DNA of 17,974 bases from an uncultured Lachnospiraceae bacterium (GTDB lineage Bacteria; Bacillota_A; Clostridia; Lachnospirales; Lachnospiraceae), in contig CAJUDN010000049.1 in NCBI GenBank assembly GCA_910585355.1, positions 1 through 17,974 of the forward strand, written 5' to 3'. The position numbers and the translations under genes were made by a program. The notes under the pieces were generated by a model. The model did not search any database and had not been told where the DNA came from. It saw only the letters and a program-made list of their open reading frames with translations. The stretch's first letter is position 1, and every line of letters starts with the position of its first letter. This document shows positions 12,476-17,974 of this stretch, piece by piece.

Positions 12476-13666
12476 TTATGAAAGCTCAGAAAGCACAGAT
12501 GTTCCGATCATATCCTTTTCCCCGGCAACTCCAAAATTATCGAGAATCGTAGCCCCGACAGCTCCGAAGCTTTCCGCTTCCGGCAGCATTCCATGTCCCT
12601 TCATGGATGGAGACCAGGCCAGAAACGGCACCTTTTCCCGTGTATGGTCCGTTCCGGTATAGGTAGGGTCGTTTCCGTGGTCCGCTGTGATAATAAGGAG
12701 GTCTTCTTTATTAAGCAAAGGAAGCAGCTCCCCCAGCTTTTCGTCAAATCGCTCCAGCTCCTTTCCGTATCCCACCGGATTTCTCCTGTGCCCCCAAAGA
12801 GCGTCAAAGTCCACCAGATTCACAAAGCAGAGACCTTTAAACTCCTTTTGGCATACCTCAATGGTCTGTTCCATTCCATGGACCGAGGATTTGGATTTAT
12901 AGCTTTCCGTAATCCCCTCCCCGTCAAAAATGTCCCGGATTTTTCCAATGGAGATCACATCATAACCGTTCTTTTTAAGAAGATCCAGGGCTGTGGTTTT
13001 TGTAGGCTTTAAGGCATAGTCGTGGCGGTTCGCAGTGCGGACAAACTCTCCTTTTTTCTTTCCGACATAGGGCCGTGCAATCACCCGGCCCACGCGCCAT
13101 TCTTCCCTTAAAGTGAGCTCTCTCGCAATTTCACAGCAGCGGTACAGCTCCTTAAGTCCAAAGGTTTCCTCATTTCCGCAGATCTGAAGCACGGAATCTG
13201 CCGATGTATACACGATCATATGGCCTGTGGCAATTTCTTCCTCCCCCAGCTCTTCCAGAATTTCCGTGCCGCTGGCGCTCTTATTGCCGATAATGGTACG
13301 TCCCGTGCGCCGTTCCAGTTCTTCGATTAATTCCTTTGGAAAGCCGGTATCCGTAAAGGTCTTAAAGGGCTTTGTCGTGTAAATTCCCATCATCTCCCAA
13401 TGTCCGGTCATGGTATCTTTGCCATTGCTGGCCTCTTTCATTTTCATGGAATAGCCCAGAGGCGTTTTTTCCGGCTCCATGCCCTTCATGGGGCAAAGCC
13501 CGGCGATTCCAAGCCGTCTCAGATTGGGAATCTTAAAATCCTCCATGTGATCGCCAATGTGACCCAGGGTATTGACACCCACGTCCCCAAATTTTTCCGA
13601 GTCCGCCATGGCTCCGATGCCCAAAGAGTCAATGACGATGGTAAAAATGCGCTTATACCTCTGCAT
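12476..13666 (-). CDS. deoB: Phosphopentomutase
   Basis: This alkaline-phosphatase-superfamily enzyme interconverts (deoxy)ribose-1-phosphate and (deoxy)ribose-5-phosphate, linking nucleoside phosphorolysis to the pentose phosphate pathway and DeoC. The 396-aa length is normal. Metal ligands and active-site blocks are visible: DSLGIGAMAD (13-22), the phosphorylated Thr85 in GKDTMTGHW (the same number as in Bacillus cereus DeoB), NLVDFDALWGHRRNP, TADHGNDP and GTDHTRE. Its start overlaps the deoC stop by 14 nt, with GAGGTGG ahead, so it is the distal gene of udp-cdd-deoC-deoB and is probably translationally coupled. Confidence 0.97.
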   Translation of the reverse strand: MQRYKRIFTIVIDSLGIGAMADSEKFGDVGVNTLGHIGDHMEDFKIPNLRRLGIAGLCPMKGMEPEKTPLGYSMKMKEASNGKDTMTGHWEMMGIYTTKPFKTFTDTGFPKELIEELERRTGRTIIGNKSASGTEILEELGEEEIATGHMIVYTSADSVLQICGNEETFGLKELYRCCEIARELTLREEWRVGRVIARPYVGKKKGEFVRTANRHDYALKPTKTTALDLLKKNGYDVISIGKIRDIFDGEGITESYKSKSSVHGMEQTIEVCQKEFKGLCFVNLVDFDALWGHRRNPVGYGKELERFDEKLGELLPLLNKEDLLIITADHGNDPTYTGTDHTREKVPFLAWSPSMKGHGMLPEAESFGAVGATILDNFGVAGEKDMIGTSVLSELS

Positions 13667-14327
13667 CCAGATCCACCTCTTTCTTTTTTGCCTGGGCCGC
13701 CAGTCTGCTTGTTCCCAGGCGGTCGGCTCCCAGACGGATGAATTTCACAGCGTCATGGAAATCCGCAATTCCCCCGGCCGCCTTAATCTTCTTTCCTTCT
13801 CCCATGTGGGCCTTCATAAGTGCCACATCCTCAAAGACAGCTCCGCCCGTACCAAATCCGGTGGAAGTTTTTATAAAATCCGCCCTGGAAGCCGTTACTA
13901 CCTGGCAAAGCTTTATTTTTTCCTCCACAGTAAGCAGGCATGTTTCGATAATCACCTTTAAAACACGCCCGGCGCAGGCCTCCTTTACCGCATTGATCTC
14001 TTTTAAAATGCAGTCGAATTTTTTCTCCTTCACCCATCCGATGTTAATTACCATGTCGATCTCCGCCGCGCCGTTTTCCACGGCATCCCGGGCCTCCGCG
14101 GTTTTTATCTTTGTAGTGGCGTATCCATTGGGAAAACCGATGACCGTGCAGACTGGAATCCTGTCTCCCAGATAATCTGCCGCCGCCTTCACAAAAGACG
14201 GGGGAATGCAGACCGACGCCGTCTGAAACGCGAGGGCGTCGTCGCAGATTGCTTTGATTTCTTCCCATGTGGACGTCTGCTTTAAGAGCGTATGATCCAC
14301 CATTCTTAAAATTTCCCTGTATGTCAT
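13653..14327 (-). CDS. deoC: Deoxyribose-phosphate aldolase
   Basis: Class I aldolase that cleaves 2-deoxyribose-5-phosphate to glyceraldehyde-3-phosphate and acetaldehyde. The 224-aa protein is of the short bacterial type. The Schiff-base lysine is Lys153 in FIKTSTGFG; the second lysine is Lys182 in IKAAGG; the proton-relay Asp is Asp91 in EIDMVINIG. It starts 6 nt after the cdd stop and overlaps deoB by 14 nt. In this operon it finishes the breakdown of deoxynucleosides, feeding glycolysis and the acetaldehyde/ethanol pathway. Confidence 0.97.
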   Translation of the reverse strand: MTYREILRMVDHTLLKQTSTWEEIKAICDDALAFQTASVCIPPSFVKAAADYLGDRIPVCTVIGFPNGYATTKIKTAEARDAVENGAAEIDMVINIGWVKEKKFDCILKEINAVKEACAGRVLKVIIETCLLTVEEKIKLCQVVTASRADFIKTSTGFGTGGAVFEDVALMKAHMGEGKKIKAAGGIADFHDAVKFIRLGADRLGTSRLAAQAKKKEVDLDAEV

Positions 14328-14333
14328 ATGGTC

Positions 14334-14756
14334 CTATTCCTTTCTCGCCACGCCTTTTCCAGAAAATCCCAGAGGCAGAAGTTCTTTTAAGCGGTATTCC
14401 TTTATTTCTCCGTCTGCTTTCCCCAGATAAATTTTAAAAGCTTCCGGGTCGCAGAACTCCATCATCACCTGCCTGCAGACGCCGCAGGGCGGGCAGAAAT
14501 CTTCCGGTTCCTTCCCGGAAGGCCCTCCGGCGATGGCAATGGCCGAAAAAGACCGCCTTCCCTCACTAACCGCCTTAAAAAACGCAGTCCGCTCCGCGCA
14601 GTTGCTGGGCCCAAACGCCGCGTTTTCTATGTTGCATCCGGTATATACGGTTTCGTCCTCACAAAGCAGAGCCGCCCCCACCTGAAATCCGGAATAGGGC
14701 GTATAAGCAAGTTTTCTGGCCGCCAGAGCCATGGACAAAAGTGCTTTTCCCTCCAT
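14334..14756 (-). CDS. cdd: Cytidine deaminase
   Basis: Zinc enzyme that deaminates cytidine and deoxycytidine to uridine and deoxyuridine, the substrates of the upstream uridine phosphorylase. The 140-aa length and the ligand set Cys53 (NCAE, with catalytic Glu55), Cys91 and Cys94 (PPCGVCRQ) identify the tetrameric three-cysteine class found in Bacillus. It begins 1 nt after the udp stop; its ribosome site, a G-rich GGGGGAGG, lies inside the end of udp. Confidence 0.97.
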   Translation of the reverse strand: MEGKALLSMALAARKLAYTPYSGFQVGAALLCEDETVYTGCNIENAAFGPSNCAERTAFFKAVSEGRRSFSAIAIAGGPSGKEPEDFCPPCGVCRQVMMEFCDPEAFKIYLGKADGEIKEYRLKELLPLGFSGKGVARKE

Positions 14757-14757
14757 C

Positions 14758-15549
14758 CTACCTCCCCCTTTCCTGCTTCATGCGGTCATTTTTAATAAGA
14801 ATCCGCAGGGCCTCCACGCCTACCTGGATGGCCGTCTCCGTATCATGAACCACAGGATTGGGAAGTCCCGCCTTAGCCCGTTCCTGATTTGCCATGGCCA
14901 AAAAGCAGGAGCCGCAGCGTACCTTTAAATAGCTTGCCACAATGAAAAGAGCCGCCGACTCCATCTCTGACGCCTTACAGCCAAGCTTCACCCAGGCATC
15001 CCACTTATATAATAGTTCTTCCCCCACCGGCATGGTCTCCGGATTATGCTGCCCGTAAAAGGAATCCTTGCACTGAACCACGCCTGCATGATATCTGCGG
15101 CCCTGGTTTTGCGCCGCCTGAATCAGGGCATTTGCCACTTCGATATCGGCCACCGCCGGGAACTCAATGGGTGCATATTCCTTACTGGTTCCCTCAGCCC
15201 GGATGGCCCCTGTGGCAACCACCACATCTCCGCCCATCACATCCAAATCCATACCGCCGCAGGTCCCCACCCGGACAAACGTATGGGCGCCGCATTTTAC
15301 CAGCTCTTCCATGGCGATGGACGCCGAAGGACCGCCGATCCCTGTGGAGGTAACGCTGACCTTTTCCCCGTCCAGATATCCGGTATAAGTCACATATTCC
15401 CGGTTGTCCGCAACAAACACAGGATCGTCAAAATGCTCTGCGATCTTCTGACACCGCTTAGGATCGCCTGGAAGAATGATATAGTGCCCCACATCTTTGG
15501 GTCTGATCTGTAAATGATACTGTAAACCGATTTCTTCTTCATATGGCAT
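14758..15549 (-). CDS. udp: Uridine phosphorylase
   Basis: Nucleoside phosphorylase family I enzyme that splits uridine (and often deoxyuridine) with phosphate to uracil and (deoxy)ribose-1-phosphate. The 263-aa protein has the phosphate-binding GDPKR (28-32), RVGTCGGM (93-100) and the ribose-binding EMES (195-198). DSFYGQHNP (162-170) resembles the uracil-recognition FYxGQ loop, which favours uridine over purine specificity. It is the first gene of the nucleoside-salvage operon. AAGAAGGGGG (15557-15566) is 7 nt before the ATG, almost at the predicted transcript start, so the leader is very short (about 18 nt). Confidence 0.95.
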   Translation of the reverse strand: MPYEEEIGLQYHLQIRPKDVGHYIILPGDPKRCQKIAEHFDDPVFVADNREYVTYTGYLDGEKVSVTSTGIGGPSASIAMEELVKCGAHTFVRVGTCGGMDLDVMGGDVVVATGAIRAEGTSKEYAPIEFPAVADIEVANALIQAAQNQGRRYHAGVVQCKDSFYGQHNPETMPVGEELLYKWDAWVKLGCKASEMESAALFIVASYLKVRCGSCFLAMANQERAKAGLPNPVVHDTETAIQVGVEALRILIKNDRMKQERGR

Positions 15550-15573
15550 AATGTATCCCCCTTCTTCCGTTCA

Positions 15574-15602
15574 TTTATACACGGCGCGGATAGCGCCGTC
15601 AA
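15574..15602 (-). promoter_or_regulatory. Proximal promoter of the udp-cdd-deoC-deoB operon
   Basis: On the minus strand TTGACG (15597-15602) and TATAAA (15574-15579) are exactly 17 nt apart, both 5 of 6 to consensus. The start falls near 15567, only about 18 nt before the udp ATG. Confidence 0.8.
15581..15599. promoter_or_regulatory. Probable operator within the udp promoter spacer
   Basis: ACGGCGC (15581-15587) and GCGCCGT (15593-15599) are perfect 7-bp inverted arms around 5 nt. The palindrome occupies the spacer between the -35 and -10 boxes and overlaps the last three bases of the -35, the classical place for a repressor to exclude RNA polymerase. No regulator gene is adjacent, and I do not recognise the motif as that of a named family. 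Confidence 0.6.
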
Positions 15603-15654
15603 TCCATGGTATCACAGGGGGCAAAATATCTTTTGACCTCTGCATCATACGATA

Positions 15655-15683
15655 AAGATAACATAAAGAATGGCTTCTGTCAA
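15655..15683 (-). promoter_or_regulatory. Possible distal promoter of the nucleoside operon
   Basis: On the minus strand a perfect TTGACA (15678-15683) is 17 nt from TATCTT (15655-15660, 4 of 6). If active it would start near 15648 and read through the proximal promoter and its palindrome. It is less certain than the proximal promoter because its -10 is weaker. Confidence 0.4.
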
Positions 15684-15730
15684 AAACCATTACCAAAATA
15701 TTACATTTAATTAATTTTTCGTAAACGGCC

Positions 15731-15759
15731 TTGAATCACTATTTCCACTGTGATATAAT
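15731..15759 (+). promoter_or_regulatory. Promoter of the PAP2-family gene
   Basis: TTGAAT (15731-15736) and a perfect TATAAT (15754-15759) are 17 nt apart, with a TG one base before the -10 (extended -10). The start is near 15766, giving a leader of about 104 nt. Confidence 0.75.
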
Positions 15760-15869
15760 TTGCCAAAGTTGTGAATATGAATGGAACGAAAGACCACTAC
15801 GTTTTTCCAATGGCCAACGCGGTGAATGTACAGACCTGCCTGAACTGTGACGCAAAAGGAGTCATTTTT

Positions 15870-16526
15870 ATGAAACAGCTAATTAAAAAATATGGACATA
15901 TCTGGCTCATGTCCTATGGCCTCATTTATCTGCCATGGTTTGCCAGACTTCAGGAAAATATCGGAAAACCCTATCATGTGATCTACTCGCCCCTGGACAA
16001 TCTGATCCCTTTCAGCGAATACTTCATCATACCCTATCTGATGTGGTTCTTCTATGTGGGTGCGGCGATTGCATATTTTTTCTTTAGAAGCCGGGACGAT
16101 TACTACAGGCTCTGCACGTTCCTGTTCACAGGAATGACCATCAGTCTTCTGGTCTGTACCCTGTTCCCCAACGGAACCAATTTTCGTCCGGCCATAAACC
16201 CGCAGGAGAATATCTTCTGCTTTGCCGTGGCAAAGCTTTGGAGCATTGACCCCTGCATAAACGTGTTTCCCAGCATTCATGTATACAATTCCATCGGGGT
16301 TCACATTGCCGTCTGTCACAGTAAGGCCTTACAGAAAAAAAGGCCTCTTGTGAAAGCCTCCGGAATCCTCATGGTGTTGATCTGTATGTCAACGATGTTT
16401 TTAAAACAACATTCCGTCGTCGACGTCGCCGGCTCCCTTTTGATGGCCTCCGTTATCTATCCCATTGCCTATGCGCCGGAAACTATGCATCGGAAAAAAT
16501 ACGCCGGAGAGTCATACAATGTGTAG
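15870..16526 (+). CDS. PAP2-family membrane phosphatase
   Basis: A 218-aa integral membrane protein with about five to six hydrophobic segments. It has the two catalytic motifs of the type 2 phosphatidic acid phosphatase superfamily: FPSIHVYNS (133-141, with His137) and KQHSVVDVAG (179-188, with His181 and Asp185). The first superfamily motif is weak: only FRP (near 105-108) without the usual upstream lysine. The arrangement resembles the PAP2_3/inositol-phosphorylceramide-synthase-like branch. It probably dephosphorylates a lipid phosphate (phosphatidate or an isoprenoid pyrophosphate) at the outer face of the membrane; the substrate is not predictable. The start is set by AAAAGGAG (15854-15861), 8 nt before the ATG; an in-frame ATG at 15771 has no ribosome site. 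A terminator follows. Confidence 0.87.
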   Translation: MKQLIKKYGHIWLMSYGLIYLPWFARLQENIGKPYHVIYSPLDNLIPFSEYFIIPYLMWFFYVGAAIAYFFFRSRDDYYRLCTFLFTGMTISLLVCTLFPNGTNFRPAINPQENIFCFAVAKLWSIDPCINVFPSIHVYNSIGVHIAVCHSKALQKKRPLVKASGILMVLICMSTMFLKQHSVVDVAGSLLMASVIYPIAYAPETMHRKKYAGESYNV

Positions 16527-16578
16527 TGTTTGCCCCTAAAGAGTGCTGGCCGCCGATTTATGGCACGACGATACTGCC

Positions 16579-16630
16579 AATGACGCCGCAAGGCCGCAGC
16601 CGCGGCTTTTGCAGCGTCATTCTTTTTTAT
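16579..16630 (+). terminator. Intrinsic terminator of the PAP2-family gene
   Basis: AATGACGC (16579-16586) pairs with GCGTCATT (16614-16621), and the interior forms a second, imperfect G+C-rich helix (GCAAGGCCGC with GCGGCTTTTGC). CTTTTTTAT follows at 16622. It ends 4 nt before the stop of the convergent dehydrogenase gene. Confidence 0.85.
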
Positions 16631-16633
16631 TTC

Positions 16634-17614
16634 TTATCTTTTATATCCCGTGACCATATCCACCACATTATTCAGTTCCTTTTTATTTACCCATGCTTCC
16701 AGGTTATCTCCCGCAATCCTGACAATTCTCTCAAAAGTCTCCGTTAGGAAGAAATTTCCGGCCACATGAGGCGTAATCACCAGATTCTCCACATCCCAAA
16801 GAGGATCATCGGCAGGCAGAGGCTCAGGCTCTGTCACATCCAGTCCGCAGCCGCCAAGATGGCCTTCCTTTAATACTTTAAGGAGCGCCCCGGGATCAAT
16901 GGCATTGCCGCGCCCCACATTAATCAGGTACGCCCCCCTCTTCATCAGGCGGAGCTTTTTCTCATCCATCAGATGGTTGGTGGCGTCGCCGCCAGGCAGC
17001 ACCATGGCCACAATATCCGCCCGTGGAAGCAGCTTATCCAGATCTTCAAGGACATGCTGTTCATCCAGATATTCCGGCTTTTCCCGCAAGGTCCTTCTTA
17101 CGCCGATGGTGTAAGCGCCAAGGGCTTTCATCTTTCTTGCAAACTCCCCGCCGATGTCGCCGACTCCAAGCACAAGAACTGTGGAGCCCTCCACGGAAAT
17201 AATGTTTCCTCTGGACTCCCAGACATGCCCGGCCTGGTTTTTATGATATTGGTTGAAGCGGCGGATCAAATCAAACACCAGAGCGATCATATGCTCGGAG
17301 ACAGCAAGACCATAAGCGCCGGTGGCATTGGTAAGAACAGCTCCCTCTGGAAGAACTCCGGGCTTTATGTAAGGGTCCGCGCCTGCGGAATTTAACTGAT
17401 ACCATTCCAGATTTTTTGCGTTCTTTACCATATCAGCCGGAAAATTTCCGATCATCACATGGGCACGCTCTACATCTTCCTTCGTCACACTCTTCTTTTC
17501 CACATACCGGAAGCAGCAGTTATACTGTCCGTCTGCGGCCTTTGCCTCGAGGAATTTTTTATGCTCCTCCGTAACGGGAATCGTCACCAGAATTTCTTTC
17601 ATACAATTTGCCAT
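16634..17614 (-). CDS. D-2-hydroxyacid dehydrogenase (NAD-dependent)
   Basis: A 326-aa cytosolic oxidoreductase of the D-isomer-specific 2-hydroxyacid dehydrogenase family, which reduces 2-oxoacids to D-2-hydroxyacids or the reverse. The Rossmann motif is GVGDIG (150-155), the substrate-binding Arg is Arg235 in NVGRGNAID, the catalytic Glu lies in DVTEPEP (259-265), and the catalytic His is His283 in TPHVAGN. Sequence alone does not separate lactate, glycerate, hydroxyisocaproate or phosphoglycerate specificity; there is no ACT domain, so it is not a full-length SerA type. The start at 17614 is chosen because AGGAGAG (17623-17629) is 8 nt upstream, rather than the ATG at 17656, which lies inside the preceding gene. 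It begins 2 nt after the M24 peptidase stop, so the two are co-transcribed. Confidence 0.92.
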   Translation of the reverse strand: MANCMKEILVTIPVTEEHKKFLEAKAADGQYNCCFRYVEKKSVTKEDVERAHVMIGNFPADMVKNAKNLEWYQLNSAGADPYIKPGVLPEGAVLTNATGAYGLAVSEHMIALVFDLIRRFNQYHKNQAGHVWESRGNIISVEGSTVLVLGVGDIGGEFARKMKALGAYTIGVRRTLREKPEYLDEQHVLEDLDKLLPRADIVAMVLPGGDATNHLMDEKKLRLMKRGAYLINVGRGNAIDPGALLKVLKEGHLGGCGLDVTEPEPLPADDPLWDVENLVITPHVAGNFFLTETFERIVRIAGDNLEAWVNKKELNNVVDMVTGYKR

Positions 17615-17616
17615 TT

Positions 17617-17974
17617 TTATTTCTCTCCTATGGGTTTTGTTGCGTCTTTTAACCACTGTCTCTCTTCTTCTGTTAAATATGAAGCCAGGGTTTCATATAC
17701 TTTTTTATGGTATGCGTTGAGAAGCTCCACGTCGGACGGTTCCATCACGGAAAAGTCGATGGCCTCCGTATCAATAGGCGCCAGAGTAAGCGTCTCAAAC
17801 TCCATGAACTGTCCGTACATGTTCTTCTCCGCTTTTTTGCACATCAGAAGATTCTCCGTGCGGATTCCATGGCTTCCTTCTATATAAAGCCCTGGCTCGT
17901 CGGAGGTAAACATTCCTTCCTCCAAAACGCAGCTGTCCTGGCGTTCTGGAACAATCCGCCAGCGGATGCCGTTG
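17617..17974 (-). CDS. M24-family aminopeptidase (Xaa-Pro aminopeptidase type), C-terminal fragment at window edge
   Basis: The reading frame is open to the window edge, so only the last 118 or so residues are seen and the 5' part lies beyond 17974. NGIRWR at the start, TSDEPGLY with its metal-ligand Glu and GIRTENLL with the second ligand Glu are the closing motifs of the pita-bread metallopeptidase fold. The roughly 60-residue tail after them (FETLTLAPID... to the stop) matches the C-terminal extension of long Xaa-Pro aminopeptidases, which remove an N-terminal residue next to proline in the cytosol. It is translationally linked to the downstream dehydrogenase. Confidence 0.9.
   Translation of the reverse strand, partial: NGIRWRIVPERQDSCVLEEGMFTSDEPGLYIEGSHGIRTENLLMCKKAEKNMYGQFMEFETLTLAPIDTEAIDFSVMEPSDVELLNAYHKKVYETLASYLTEEERQWLKDATKPIGEK

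Noticed and set aside
15771..15869. 33-residue N-terminal extension of the PAP2 protein
   Set aside because: No ribosome site before 15771 and only about 5 nt from the predicted transcript start; AAAAGGAG supports 15870.

Overview
The window looks like chromosomal DNA of an anaerobic Gram-positive bacterium of the class Clostridia, most likely family Lachnospiraceae. This is inferred from the mix of genes: a homodimeric-type pyruvate:ferredoxin oxidoreductase, a VanW/YoaR-like surface protein, a high-cysteine 'chorion-like' small protein, an HPr-like orphan and strong AGGAGG ribosome sites. No rRNA, tRNA, CRISPR array, transposase, integrase or phage gene is visible. It reads as ordinary core genome carrying several small uncharacterised genes and unusually structured intergenic DNA.

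Layout. Positions 1-2930 (minus) hold the first 976 codons of pyruvate:ferredoxin oxidoreductase (nifJ/por), preceded by a long structured leader (2931-3300). Upstream, 3442-5373 (minus) encodes a membrane-anchored VanW-domain protein. A PHP-domain phosphoesterase (5779-6627, plus) runs into a two-gene minus operon: a P1-family peptidase (7075-8115) and a short precorrin-2 dehydrogenase (6602-7072). Divergent from the peptidase is an HPr-like 80-aa protein without a phosphorylatable histidine (8364-8606), whose stop overlaps that of alaX (8603-9760, minus), a trans-editing factor for mischarged tRNA-Ala. From 9987 to 11526 lies a cluster of small uncharacterised genes: an 85-aa protein with 21 cysteines and an internal duplication, a 53-aa convergent ORF (10289-10450), and two tandem proteins that appear to be paralogues of each other.

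Positions 15549 down to 12476 form a tight minus-strand nucleoside-salvage operon, udp-cdd-deoC-deoB. Cytidine is deaminated to uridine, and deoxycytidine to deoxyuridine. Uridine phosphorylase then releases (deoxy)ribose-1-phosphate, DeoB converts this to the 5-phosphate, and DeoC cleaves deoxyribose-5-phosphate to acetaldehyde and glyceraldehyde-3-phosphate. Its proximal promoter carries a perfect inverted repeat filling the -35/-10 spacer, a probable operator. A compact formate/nitrite-transporter-family gene (11750-12322) follows, separated by a palindromic element between 10-bp direct repeats, and ends at a strong terminator. Finally there is a PAP2-family membrane phosphatase (15870-16526, plus), a D-2-hydroxyacid dehydrogenase (16634-17614, minus) and the C-terminal end of an M24 aminopeptidase (17617 to the window edge).

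The most notable unexplained structures are: a 139-nt multi-hairpin repeat present twice with identical length and architecture (3069-3207 and 10555-10693); the duplicated cysteine-rich protein; the paralogous small-gene pair; and the long hairpin-rich leader of nifJ. No complete new defence or biosynthetic system is evident.
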